The notes beneath the pieces are model-generated. The model was not told where the DNA came from. It worked only from the letters and a program-made list of their open reading frames with translations, and did not search any database. A program made the position numbers and the translations under genes. A stretch of DNA of 34,390 nt from Planctomycetota bacterium (GTDB lineage Bacteria; Planctomycetota; UBA11346), in contig JANQLF010000030.1 of the NCBI GenBank assembly GCA_028280785.1, positions 1 through 34,390 on the forward strand. The letters run 5' to 3'. Position 1 is the stretch's first letter, and each line of letters begins with the position of its first letter. Below are positions 1 through 8,688 of this stretch, one piece after another.

Positions 1-1478
1 GACCAATAGGTGAGGATTAAACAGCCGCCATTTTCGACATAGCGTCGTAAATTTTCTGCAGCTGCGTCGGTGACGAGGTGTAAGAGTGGGGCAACCACAA
101 TCTTATACTGCGATAAATCATATTCTGGTGGAATAACCGTCGCATTGACTCCACTGCTCCAAAAGGGTGCGAAGTGACTCATGCATGAATCGATATAATC
201 GCGTTCGTCCCAGCGTGCATTGGTGCTTAATTCCAAAGCCCAATGTATTTCCTGGTCAAAAACAATGCCGATTTCACTTGGTATTTCACTGCCAATAATT
301 TCTTTAATATTTTCTAGTTCGCTTCCAATTCTTGCTATCTCTTGAAATGCACGCGTGTGTTCATCGCCACGATGTTCGACCATAGAGCCGTGAAACTTTT
401 CCATTTCTCCGCGTCCATTGCGCCATTGAAAATACATGACGCTATCTGAACCATGACCAATGGCTTGAAGGGCAGTACGACGCAAAGCACCAGGACGCTG
501 TTGTTTGGTTCCGGGGCCAGCAGTGGGATTGCTTTCCATCATCATGTATGGTCGACCATTATTGAGCCCGCGGTAAACACTGTGTTGAAAAGCGCAGGTG
601 ATGGCACGTTGGATATCACCATTGTTATCTTGATACCCGGGATAATTATCCCAAGAAACAAAATCCAAATGAGGTGAGAGTGCTTTCCATTGCGTTATTA
701 ATTCTTCGTTTAATAAAGCATGCATATTATGTGTTAATGGAATCCCGGGCGAATGCTGTTTAATTACTTCGGCTTCATTAAGCCATAGTTTCGCGTGTTG
801 TTCGCCGGTAAAACGACGCCAATCAAGCCATAACCCTTGAATAGACCATTCGCCATGTGGCCATGGTTGCGGCGAACGAATTTGCTCCCAATTCGTATAT
901 TCGTGGCACCAAAAGCGAGTCCACCAAGCTTTATTTAAAGTTGTTAAATCTTGATAACGATTTTTTAACCATTCTCTGAATTCATTTTGGCAAATATCAC
1001 AATGACAATCGTTGTGATATTCGTTATTAATATGCCACAGTAATAGACCTGGGTGATTGCCGTAGCGTTTTGCTAATGCTTCGGCCATTTTTCGCGCGGC
1101 ATTTTTATAAACAGGTGAAGAGAGGCAGTAATTAACCCGTACTTTATGCGGATGGCGAACGCCATCGTGACGTACACGAAGGGTTTCGGGATATTGCTGA
1201 CTCATCCATTGAGGGGTAGCGGCGCTAGGCGTTGCCATAACAAATGAAATATCATTGTCTGTTAATTTCTGTATGATGGTATCTAACCACGTAAAATCGT
1301 AACGTCCTTCTTCAGGTTCCAGGGCAACCCAGGCAAAAACGCAGAGCGTTGGTGCATTGACCCCAGCTAATTTCATCAAACGAATATCTTCTTCCCAAAT
1401 ATCTTCGGACCATTGTTCGGGATTGTAGTCCCCGCCATGTATGAATGCTGGTAGCTTGGTTAATGTTGGTGTGCCCAT
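1..1478 (-). CDS. Beta-galactosidase, glycoside hydrolase family 42 (3' end cut by window edge)
   Basis: Hydrolyses terminal beta-galactosides, probably in the cytoplasm since no signal peptide is seen. About 492 residues are present. The N-terminal TIM barrel carries the GH42 hallmarks: FAWVALEPEEGRYDF (residues 48-62), acid/base Glu153 in WHINNEYH, a Cys cluster just after it (CHCDIC, 158-163) that binds zinc in many GH42 enzymes, and the likely nucleophile Glu315 in MMMESNPT. The sequence runs off the left edge in the second (trimerisation) domain at GGCLILTYWS. Two in-frame ATGs exist, at 1484 and 1478. I chose 1478 because GAGGA lies six bases before it, whereas it abuts the ATG at 1484. 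The gene follows glpD on the same strand after 108 bp, which links galactoside cleavage to glycerol use. Family call is firm; exact substrate is inference. Confidence 0.93.
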   Translation of the reverse strand, partial: MGTPTLTKLPAFIHGGDYNPEQWSEDIWEEDIRLMKLAGVNAPTLCVFAWVALEPEEGRYDFTWLDTIIQKLTDNDISFVMATPSAATPQWMSQQYPETLRVRHDGVRHPHKVRVNYCLSSPVYKNAARKMAEALAKRYGNHPGLLLWHINNEYHNDCHCDICQNEFREWLKNRYQDLTTLNKAWWTRFWCHEYTNWEQIRSPQPWPHGEWSIQGLWLDWRRFTGEQHAKLWLNEAEVIKQHSPGIPLTHNMHALLNEELITQWKALSPHLDFVSWDNYPGYQDNNGDIQRAITCAFQHSVYRGLNNGRPYMMMESNPTAGPGTKQQRPGALRRTALQAIGHGSDSVMYFQWRNGRGEMEKFHGSMVEHRGDEHTRAFQEIARIGSELENIKEIIGSEIPSEIGIVFDQEIHWALELSTNARWDERDYIDSCMSHFAPFWSSGVNATVIPPEYDLSQYKIVVAPLLHLVTDAAAENLRRYVENGGCLILTYW

Positions 1479-1586
1479 GTTCATTCCTCGAATGCGTAGT
1501 GTATGCTAATGCACGGCTGATCAAAATGTGGTCGGATTATTTAAAAATGAATACGATGCCTTTAAGACGAATATTAGACAATTTGC

Positions 1587-3059
1587 TTAAGCCCGTGCCT
1601 GAAATTCACGCTCAAGTTGTGTTTGAGCTTTGCGTTCTTCCTTCTGTCGTTTATCTGACGTCCAGTGTAACAAGTCTTGCAGCGCATCGGCAACATCTGG
1701 AATTGCATCAATTGCTGCTTTTAAATCAACAAAGGCTAGGCGTGAACGACGGGCTAAGATGTCATCGATATGCTGTGCATGTGTATGGGTAACAGCCCAC
1801 GTACACAGTGATTGCCAATTCGTGTACTTAGGTTGTGGCAATAAACCTAATTTATGTGTCCACGATGGGCCTACTTTCATTTTGTATTTATTAACAATGA
1901 CATCGATGCAATCTTTTGCCATCAAGCGATAGGTGGTCCATTTGCCGCCACATAAATTAATTAAGCCACTTTGATCAATAATCACACGGTGGTCGCGAAT
2001 AACTTTTGCTGACTGTTTGGATTTTTTGGGCATAAGCAGTGGTCGGATGCCAGCCCAGGAACTGAGGACGCTCCATTTGGTCAATGGTCGAGCCAAGTAA
2101 TGATTGGCATGTTTGATTAAATAATCTTGATGCTTGTGCGAGCAGTAAGTGGTGTCGCCAAAAGCGACGGCTTCATCGGTGGTACCAATGACTACATGGT
2201 CTTGCCATGGAATGATAAAGAGGACGCGACCATCTTCAGTTTTTGGGATGAGTAGGGCTTCTTGTTGCGGCCAGTGTTCTTTACTGACGACTATATGTGC
2301 TCCAACGCTGCATTGTATGCGCTTATTTGCATTGGGATCGCTGAGTGCACGAACATTATCGCTGCGTGGGCCGCCGCAATTAATAACACAACGTGCATGT
2401 ATGGTGAAGCGTGTGCCATCGATATGATCAATGGCTTCGATATCTGAAAAGCCAACGGTATTAATATTTAATTTGGTTACTCCACAATAATTGAGCAGTT
2501 GAGCGCCATGGTATTCAGCAGTTTGAATTAATGACATGGCCAGGGCACAATCGTCAAATTGTGCATCACTATAAGCAACCATGCCACCGATGTGCTGGGT
2601 CTGAAGATATTCTTGATAATGTTCAATGCTTTTGCGACTCAAAAAATGAGTGGGGGTGAGAGACTTATGTCCTGCTAGTGCATCGTAGGCCTGTAAGCCA
2701 CACCAATAATACGCCGCACCAAAAGAATTTTTGCATGGTGTTAAAAGGCGTAATTCTTGAACTACATGTGGCGCTATTTTTTGTAATATGGCTCGCTCGG
2801 TAAGGGCATCGCGTACTAAATGGAGTTGCTTTAAATCGAGGTGCTTTGCAGCTAATTCTAGGTAACGCACGCCACCATGTATCAGCTTGCTAGATTTGCT
2901 CGAAGTGCCACTGCAAAAATCACTCGCTTCGACTAATGCAACTTTTAAACCACGACTGGCTGCATCGACCGCACAGCCTAGGCCGGAAGCGCCACCACCT
3001 ATAATTAAAACATCAAAGCTTTGTGAGCTTAATTGCCACAGTGCCTGATCACGAGTCAT
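1587..3059 (-). CDS. glpD: FAD-dependent glycerol-3-phosphate dehydrogenase
   Basis: Oxidises sn-glycerol 3-phosphate to dihydroxyacetone phosphate and passes electrons to the quinone pool, as a peripheral inner-membrane enzyme. 490 residues, close to the usual 500. The FAD-binding Rossmann motif IIGGGASGLGCA is at residues 19-30, followed by the GlpD signature SSKSSKLIHGGVRYLE, and the middle holds the DAO-type segment with IIPWQDHVVIGTTDE. The frame stays open upstream to 3269, but that part reads as shadow of glpK and matches no GlpD N-terminus, so I start at the ATG at 3059. This overlaps the end of glpK by 11 bp, so the two are co-transcribed and probably translationally coupled. The C-terminal domain is present and the gene looks intact. 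Glycerol uptake (GlpF) is not in the window. Confidence 0.93.
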   Translation of the reverse strand: MTRDQALWQLSSQSFDVLIIGGGASGLGCAVDAASRGLKVALVEASDFCSGTSSKSSKLIHGGVRYLELAAKHLDLKQLHLVRDALTERAILQKIAPHVVQELRLLTPCKNSFGAAYYWCGLQAYDALAGHKSLTPTHFLSRKSIEHYQEYLQTQHIGGMVAYSDAQFDDCALAMSLIQTAEYHGAQLLNYCGVTKLNINTVGFSDIEAIDHIDGTRFTIHARCVINCGGPRSDNVRALSDPNANKRIQCSVGAHIVVSKEHWPQQEALLIPKTEDGRVLFIIPWQDHVVIGTTDEAVAFGDTTYCSHKHQDYLIKHANHYLARPLTKWSVLSSWAGIRPLLMPKKSKQSAKVIRDHRVIIDQSGLINLCGGKWTTYRLMAKDCIDVIVNKYKMKVGPSWTHKLGLLPQPKYTNWQSLCTWAVTHTHAQHIDDILARRSRLAFVDLKAAIDAIPDVADALQDLLHWTSDKRQKEERKAQTQLEREFQARA

Positions 3060-4515
3060 CGGCTGCCCAGTTGAGTGCGCGTTGAACCGCCTGATCCCAG
3101 CGAGAGCGTAATACCTGGCGCTGTGATTGATCGATGCGACTATGTACCTGCAAATCATCATTGAGTTGCAAATCGCTCTCAGAGCAAATGCCGGCACCAA
3201 TTGCAGCAAGCCACGCAGCGCCGAGTGCAGTGGTCTCAATTTGCTGCGGTCGATGAATTTCAAGATCACCGAGGTCAGCCTGTAATTTTAATAATAAATT
3301 GTTTGCTGACGCGCCACCGTCGACTTGTAATCGATCAATGCTTTGGGCTTGACGCATCGCATCAACAACATCACAGACTTGGTGAGCAATGCCTTCTAAA
3401 CAGGCCCGCGCAATATGTGATTTATTTGAATTGCGCGTAAGGCCAACAATTAAGCCGCGTGCATGGGGATCCCAATAGGGGGTACCAAGACCGGTGAAGG
3501 CAGGAATAAAATAGACATCTTCACTGCTGTCTACTTGTGTGGCCAGTGTTTCAATATCACTGGCTTTGTTGATAATGCCAAGTTCATCGCGCAACCATTG
3601 TACAGAAGAACCGGCGCTAAAAACAGAGCCTTCGAGTGCATAATGCATTGGCTCTGAGCCAATGCGCCAAGCTAGCGTACTTAACAGACCATTCACATCT
3701 TTTCGTTCTTCACCGCATTGACTCATTATAAATGCGCCTGTGCCATAAGTGCATTTTACCATCCCAGGATTAATACAACGTTGACCAAATAAAGCAGCTT
3801 GTTGATCGCCAGCGATACCAGCAATAGGTAGGGGACTACCAAACATATCTGTAGTATAAAACACTTCTGCAGAAGATTTAATCTCTGGTAGCAGCGAGCG
3901 GGGGATATCGAATATTTGTAATAATTCATCATCCCAGTTGCCGGTATTTATATTCATCAGTGAAGTGCGCGATGCATTACTGACATCGGTCGCGTGACAT
4001 TGACCACCACTTAAATTATAGAGCAGCCAGGTATCGATGGTACCGCAAGCTAAGAGTCCTTGCTCTGCCGCCTTGCGTGCGCCTTCAACATTATCAAGCA
4101 GCCATTTTATTTTACTTGCAGAAAAGTAGGGGTCTAAAACCAGTCCCGTTTTTTGACGAACCAGTTCTTCCTGTCCTTGATTGCGCAAATCTTGACACCA
4201 CTGACTGGTGCGTCGGTCTTGCCAGACGATGGCACGATGAATGGGTTTGCCGCTTTGACGATCCCAGAGGACGACAGTTTCACGCTGATTGGTAATGCCA
4301 ATTGCGGCAATTGGTTGTTGCGCAGATTGAATAGCTTGTTGAGCGGTGCGAATTTGCGTTTGCCAAATTTCTTCAGCATCATGTTCGACCCAACCATTTT
4401 CAGGATAATGCTGGGTAAGTTCTTCTTGCGCTACACTCAAAATCTTTCCATTCAGATCGAAGACGATTGAGCGCGTAGAACTAGTACCTTGATCGAGTGC
4501 GAGGAGTGCCGTCAT
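3049..4515 (-). CDS. glpK: Glycerol kinase
   Basis: Phosphorylates glycerol with ATP to sn-glycerol 3-phosphate, the substrate of the overlapping downstream glpD. 488 residues against about 500 for the family. The N-terminal phosphate-binding motif LALDQGTSSTRSIVFD (residues 5-20), the FGGY segment AFTGLGTPYWDPHARG and the second nucleotide-binding segment VDGGASANNLLLKLQ are all visible. The frame is open to a GTG at 4554, but homology begins at MTALLALDQG, ATG at 4515. No Shine-Dalgarno lies before this ATG. A good promoter (4528-4556) predicts a transcript starting only about six bases upstream, so translation is probably leaderless. The secreted glycosidase gene ends 76 bp upstream on the same strand. 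Function is secure; the leaderless start is inference. Confidence 0.95.
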   Translation of the reverse strand: MTALLALDQGTSSTRSIVFDLNGKILSVAQEELTQHYPENGWVEHDAEEIWQTQIRTAQQAIQSAQQPIAAIGITNQRETVVLWDRQSGKPIHRAIVWQDRRTSQWCQDLRNQGQEELVRQKTGLVLDPYFSASKIKWLLDNVEGARKAAEQGLLACGTIDTWLLYNLSGGQCHATDVSNASRTSLMNINTGNWDDELLQIFDIPRSLLPEIKSSAEVFYTTDMFGSPLPIAGIAGDQQAALFGQRCINPGMVKCTYGTGAFIMSQCGEERKDVNGLLSTLAWRIGSEPMHYALEGSVFSAGSSVQWLRDELGIINKASDIETLATQVDSSEDVYFIPAFTGLGTPYWDPHARGLIVGLTRNSNKSHIARACLEGIAHQVCDVVDAMRQAQSIDRLQVDGGASANNLLLKLQADLGDLEIHRPQQIETTALGAAWLAAIGAGICSESDLQLNDDLQVHSRIDQSQRQVLRSRWDQAVQRALNWAADDS

Positions 4516-4527
4516 ATGTAGGACACG

Positions 4528-4556
4528 AGTATAGCTGCATCCGTGTGCACTCACAA
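4528..4556 (-). promoter_or_regulatory. Sigma-70-type promoter of glpK-glpD
   Basis: On the minus strand a -35 box TTGTGA (4551-4556) and a -10 box TATACT (4528-4533) are separated by exactly 17 bp. Match to consensus is 4/6 and 5/6. The predicted start of transcription, near 4521, is only about six bases from the glpK ATG at 4515, which has no ribosome binding site. No obvious operator palindrome overlaps it. Confidence 0.55.
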
Positions 4557-4591
4557 GAACCGATTAAGCAGCCTGACCTTAGTGCATAAGA

Positions 4592-7243
4592 CTATTTGAT
4601 AATAATTTCGTAAAATGAACAGCGATCCGTTGATTGTAATTGTAGGATAAAATCCTGATCTTTTGCGGTTATTTTTGCAGCTTGTTGACGTTGGCCGGAA
4701 TGGTTTAAGCACCAGGCTTGAACATTCGTTGCGGCTTGTTGTTGCAAAATCTTAATGCTGCCACTGATGCTTTCGATGAGTACAGGTGCCTTTCCCACAA
4801 CTTTTAATCTATTGAGTGATGCATCACGAATCATGCCACTGTTTATACTGCGTCCAAGGCAGGTGATGAGAAGGTGTTTACTGTGTTCAATGGCTTTATC
4901 GTCAAGGCTAGAAATAATGACGCAGGCATAGGGATTATCGAGCTTGAGCCAGGCGTTATCGAGTTGAATCATCTTTTTGTAATGAAATCCACAAAAAGCC
5001 TGAGTCTGACTGGTGTTGACCATGAATTGCCCGTGTAATTGATCGACCTGTAATTGCCCAGTGCTGTTGACGATGTGCTCTCGTTGTTTGCTATACGAGT
5101 CTGCAAAAACAGCCATATCGTCGCTAAAGCGAATGCCTATACTGTCATTCAGTGCGGCTTTTCTATGAATATTAATTTTATATGTTGGATCAAAGCATTT
5201 GGCCTTACTAATGTCGGTTCCACTATGACTAATGGCGGGGCTCACATCTTGTCGATGCATCATTAAACTGACTGGATGCCAGACGGCCATCATATTCGGA
5301 TCGTTTATCACATCAAAAATACCTAATGATTTAACCTCGCTCACGCTAACATTTTCATTGCTATGCGAAAATGCGAACTGAATAGCGCTCCAGTTTTGAA
5401 AACTACCCATGGCGCCCATAATTAATTGTGCATCGACACGGTAATCATTTGGTGCGGCTGCTTGCCACTCAGTAATGATATAGGGTTTGCCTAATACGCG
5501 GCGTCGTGCTAATGCATAAATGAGTCCCAAACCACGGTCTTTAACCATTGCTTCAGGTTTATGCGTTATTTTATCTAAGCTCCAGCCACCTTGGGGGTGA
5601 GCCCAATAACTATGGCGATCAATGAAATCAAGTTGAGCATTAGCGTACAAATCAATGGGTTGATCGGTCCAATGATTACTACCTGCAATCGGTGCTTTGC
5701 ATCCAGTATCACGGATGGCTTTTGATAGGCGTTTATAATAATACATGGTTCGATCATAATAAAACGCATAGGTGTCGAGGTTGCGTTGTTTGCTCCAGTT
5801 ATTTTGTGGAGAATGACCAAAGGTGATAATGCTATTGATACTCGCATTAGCTAGTTGTTCATCTTTTAATAGCCCTTGTTTATTCGGCTGTTTGGGTGCC
5901 CACGCCTTCGTGATTTGTTCTTGGCTGATGTAACGTTCTTGTAACCATTTTGCAAATTGCTGATTAAGAACATTCTTGTAATAATCATCTTCTATAGCAA
6001 AACCACCTGACTTTTGTATGTAAAAGAGACTGTCCTCATTGATGATTTCCATGAGACAGCAAGCGGTATCTTCAGCATAGGTTTTATTGGTATATGGGTT
6101 TTTATGTTTTAAGAATTTTATAATAAATTCTTCTTGGAGTTTAATCAGTGTTGGGTCAAATATTCCTTCAATTTTCCAGCCGTTACCGAGACCATTGATA
6201 TTTTGTATGTCATCTTTTTCATAGGCTTTGCGATTAACTAAGAAGTCGAAGTATTGATAAATGCCACGCTTTTGAAGTGCGGCAATAAGATAGTCAAAAC
6301 GATCCATAGCTTCGGCATCGAATGCACGCGTTTGTCCGTTGTTACCAAAGATATTTTTATTGGTCCACGGTGCATCCATATGGTGGTGGCGAGTCATGTT
6401 CACGCCCATTTGGGCAAGGCATTCAGCGATTTTATCGGCTTCTTCATGAGTGGGAAAATTGGCAGAGGCAACAATATTAACACCCCAGAAACGAATTTTC
6501 TTGCCATTTTCGAAGACAAAATCTTCGCCTTTACATGAGAGCCAGCCATGTTTCCCAGCAGGAGCATCGAGGTGTTTGCTCATATCAAGAGCGGTGTTGC
6601 GACGTTTGTTAACATCAATACCGGTGTACGGAAACCAATTGCTGTCACTATAATCGTAATGCTTTTGTTGAATTGCTTCAGTGCTCAGAACGACATGGTC
6701 AATCCATAGATCAAAGGATTCTTCATGTGCTGTAGGGGAGAACTGAATACGTTGCACATCATTAAATTCAGATGGCAGTCGCTTGCCCCATGTTTGTTTA
6801 AAGCTACTGAGTGGTAATTCGATGAGGGACCATGCTGGCCCTGCTTCGAAGCGCCGATGGTGATAGCTATAATCGCTTACTGCTTTTCGCACCAGATTAA
6901 CGGTATAGGTCCCACCATCACCTTTAGCATAGAAGCGTATTGATTTATATTTTTGTAAATCAAGCCCATTATTGTGTAAATTAAATTGAAGTTGGACCCA
7001 GGACCACGGGGCAACGCTTTTACCAAGTATGCCGTGAACACGGGCAGCATTATTTGCAGATGCTGTGCTGCCACCGGGGCTCACGGTAAAAGGGTGTGGC
7101 TTGCAGACTGTGCCAAGCCCATTGTCATTAAAGGCAACGCTAATTCGCCTGGGTTTCTGCACGTTTTCACAGTCGTGAATGAGCAATTCTTCGCTGTGCA
7201 TTGTGCTGCAGAGGATAATCAGAAAGAGTATGGAGTATCGCAT
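4592..7243 (-). CDS. Secreted clan GH-A glycoside hydrolase with N-terminal CBM11/CIA30-like domain
   Basis: 883 residues. A signal peptide (residues 1-18, ending near CSTMHSEE) marks it as exported. Residues about 20-190 form a jelly-roll like CBM11/CIA30 domains (DCENVQKP, RFYAKGDGGTYTVNLV, LWIDHVVL). Residues about 235-640 form a (beta/alpha)8 barrel of clan GH-A, GH5-like: it opens with RFWGVNIVASANFPTHEEAD, has the acid/base Glu403 in CLMEIINEDS and the nucleophile Glu592 in PYIITEWQAAA. About 240 further residues resemble a beta-rich accessory domain. Substrate cannot be read from sequence; beta-mannan, glucan and galactan enzymes all share this layout. I start at the ATG at 7243, preceded by AGG eight bases upstream, rather than a TTG one codon earlier. 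glpK lies 76 bp downstream and the TIM-barrel isomerase gene 75 bp upstream, both on the same strand. Confidence 0.8.
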   Translation of the reverse strand: MRYSILFLIILCSTMHSEELLIHDCENVQKPRRISVAFNDNGLGTVCKPHPFTVSPGGSTASANNAARVHGILGKSVAPWSWVQLQFNLHNNGLDLQKYKSIRFYAKGDGGTYTVNLVRKAVSDYSYHHRRFEAGPAWSLIELPLSSFKQTWGKRLPSEFNDVQRIQFSPTAHEESFDLWIDHVVLSTEAIQQKHYDYSDSNWFPYTGIDVNKRRNTALDMSKHLDAPAGKHGWLSCKGEDFVFENGKKIRFWGVNIVASANFPTHEEADKIAECLAQMGVNMTRHHHMDAPWTNKNIFGNNGQTRAFDAEAMDRFDYLIAALQKRGIYQYFDFLVNRKAYEKDDIQNINGLGNGWKIEGIFDPTLIKLQEEFIIKFLKHKNPYTNKTYAEDTACCLMEIINEDSLFYIQKSGGFAIEDDYYKNVLNQQFAKWLQERYISQEQITKAWAPKQPNKQGLLKDEQLANASINSIITFGHSPQNNWSKQRNLDTYAFYYDRTMYYYKRLSKAIRDTGCKAPIAGSNHWTDQPIDLYANAQLDFIDRHSYWAHPQGGWSLDKITHKPEAMVKDRGLGLIYALARRRVLGKPYIITEWQAAAPNDYRVDAQLIMGAMGSFQNWSAIQFAFSHSNENVSVSEVKSLGIFDVINDPNMMAVWHPVSLMMHRQDVSPAISHSGTDISKAKCFDPTYKINIHRKAALNDSIGIRFSDDMAVFADSYSKQREHIVNSTGQLQVDQLHGQFMVNTSQTQAFCGFHYKKMIQLDNAWLKLDNPYACVIISSLDDKAIEHSKHLLITCLGRSINSGMIRDASLNRLKVVGKAPVLIESISGSIKILQQQAATNVQAWCLNHSGQRQQAAKITAKDQDFILQLQSTDRCSFYEIIIK

Positions 7244-7318
7244 CAAGACGCCTAGTAAGGCTTAAAACGCCTTGTGTGCTAGTTCATTATGCCTCAACAG
7301 CGCCGGGCGTATCGTTCA

Positions 7319-8104
7319 CTAAGTATTGGCAGTGGCTTGTGGGAGATGTTGATTGAGGTAATCAAATGCACTTTGTGCTCGATCCCAAGTCACGCCTTTA
7401 AAACAGTATTCGACTGAAAGCGAATGTTCGTAATGATCATCAGTGATGTGTTGAAAAAATCCTGGCAAATCGCAATTGCCAATTTCGACATAGCCGGGAT
7501 TATCGTCATCACCGGTATTTTGAATATGCATATGGCGAATATTCGGACCTAAGGCATTGTAGTCGTCTATTAAATCCCAGCCGGGGGTATGGAATAAAAT
7601 CTTTAAATTCGAACGATCGACGCGCTTTAATAATTCCTCAGCACTAATACGTGTATCCGCCAAAGTTTTTTGATGCAATTCTACGACGAATAAAATGTTC
7701 TCATTGTAATTGCAAATTTCTTGAAGCGATGCAACAGCGATGTGCCAATGATCATCGGTGGCGATGTCGCTGCCAATGCCAGTAGGACCAGCATCGGTAA
7801 AGGTGCGAATTTTTGGACAGCCCAAGATTGTACAATAATGAACAAAGCGCTCAGCGCGCTCCAGTGTCTCTTGTCGTAGCTCTTCAGAATTAGTTAACCA
7901 AAAGTAGGGTGACAAACACTCAATTTTTATGTGATTGTCTTCAGCGAGTCTGCGTAGTGCCCGTAACTCGTCGTCGCTTTTGCCTTCAATGTGGCCACCG
8001 AAAATTTCGACTCCGTCGTAGCCAATTTTAGCCAATTTAGGAATGATTGATTCAATTGCTTCATCACGAAAGGCGATAGAGCAAAAACAACGCGTAATAG
8101 TCAT
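7319..8104 (-). CDS. Sugar phosphate isomerase/epimerase family protein (xylose isomerase-like TIM barrel)
   Basis: 261 residues forming an AP-endonuclease-2/xylose-isomerase-like TIM barrel, a family of metal-dependent sugar, inositol and hydroxypyruvate isomerases or epimerases. Candidate metal ligands sit at the strand ends expected for the family: Glu142 in VVELHQKT, His172 in FHTPGWDL, His193 in RHMHIQN and Glu232 in SVEYCF. The first strand has GYDGVEIFGGH. No signal peptide, so cytoplasmic. The frame is open for 33 more codons but homology starts at MTITRCFCSIAF, ATG at 8104. It is divergent from the 136-aa unknown gene across 167 bp and is the first gene of a minus-strand series leading to the GH-A glycosidase and glpKD. 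The substrate is unknown; a role in converting released sugars is inferred from neighbours. Confidence 0.8.
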   Translation of the reverse strand: MTITRCFCSIAFRDEAIESIIPKLAKIGYDGVEIFGGHIEGKSDDELRALRRLAEDNHIKIECLSPYFWLTNSEELRQETLERAERFVHYCTILGCPKIRTFTDAGPTGIGSDIATDDHWHIAVASLQEICNYNENILFVVELHQKTLADTRISAEELLKRVDRSNLKILFHTPGWDLIDDYNALGPNIRHMHIQNTGDDDNPGYVEIGNCDLPGFFQHITDDHYEHSLSVEYCFKGVTWDRAQSAFDYLNQHLPQATANT

Positions 8105-8119
8105 GTGGTAAATCCCGAA

Positions 8120-8203
8120 AGCAGTGTAAAACGCCGTAAACTGCTGTCGAATCCTTATTTTTTCAGGTGGAGATATGTTCAGCATTGGCGACGCAAACGC
8201 CAA
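8120..8203. promoter_or_regulatory. Two inverted repeats in the divergent intergenic region
   Basis: The 167 bp between the isomerase and the 136-aa protein hold two short inverted repeats. AGCAGT (8120-8125) pairs with ACTGCT (8140-8145) across 14 bp, a spacing of two helical turns that suits a dimeric regulator. TTGGCG (8185-8190) pairs with CGCCAA (8198-8203); its left arm could also serve as a -35 box with TAAATG 17 bp further on. Both are short enough to arise by chance. Confidence 0.25.
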
Positions 8204-8271
8204 ACACTAAATGTGATTGGCAAGCTAGACAGAGGTCTCATTCCCAGGAAAGTTTTGCTCAGGAGCCGAGC

Positions 8272-8682
8272 ATGAACCGTATCTATCCCATCGACATCGA
8301 AGTTCTGGCCTATGGTCCTGAGACTAATGTGAAGAAAATTCGTAAGGTCATGAAAGAAGTGATGGAAGAGGAGAATGGGAAGCTCTCTAAAGACGAAGAA
8401 GCAGAAGTGTTCACTGATGTACCTGCTGAAGAAGTGGTGGATGCTATTAAAGAAATTCTGATCGAATCATTTGATAAAATCGCCAAGCCCGGTCCTAAGC
8501 AAATCGGCCTACGCGCTAAACTAAGCGATCTTAACGAGCGTATTATCAATTTAGAGCTCCAAGAAATACAAGTAGCCAAAACCTGCACCTGCGTTTGCAC
8601 CTGGGACAGCCAAAATACCCAGATGCGTCATCAGATCGCATGGGTTCGCGGCGATAAAATCGTCACCGAAAAAGAAAATTAG
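8272..8682 (+). CDS. Uncharacterised 136-aa protein with Cys-x-Cys-x-Cys tail
   Basis: I do not recognise the family. The start ATG at 8272 has AGGAG six bases upstream; the open frame further back (from 8167) lacks this. The protein is rich in Glu and Lys, with predicted helices at residues 18-35 (VKKIRKVMKEVMEEENGK) and 45-70, and a further amphipathic helix around 77-100. Near the C-terminus, TCTCVCTWD places three cysteines at alternate positions, followed by Met and His (TQMRHQIAWV). That spacing could bind a thiophilic metal or redox partner, but this is speculation. No signal peptide or membrane segment. The gene stands alone, divergent from the isomerase and convergent with slyD across a palindromic repeat that could terminate both. 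Confidence 0.7.
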   Translation: MNRIYPIDIEVLAYGPETNVKKIRKVMKEVMEEENGKLSKDEEAEVFTDVPAEEVVDAIKEILIESFDKIAKPGPKQIGLRAKLSDLNERIINLELQEIQVAKTCTCVCTWDSQNTQMRHQIAWVRGDKIVTEKEN

Positions 8683-8688
8683 TTTTTT

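Noticed and set aside
3060..3269. Upstream extension of glpD, in frame to 3269.
   Set aside because: The extra 70 codons overlap glpK coding sequence and do not resemble the GlpD N-terminus; the Rossmann motif sits at the normal distance from the ATG at 3059.
4153..4470. Plus-strand open frame opposite glpK.
   Set aside because: Entirely antisense to highly conserved glycerol kinase coding sequence, with no Shine-Dalgarno and no recognisable product.
8310..8600. Long minus-strand open frame opposite the 136-aa gene.
   Set aside because: It is Ser/Leu/Ile-rich as expected from reading Glu/Lys-rich coding sequence backwards, has no ribosome site, and the plus-strand gene has AGGAG.
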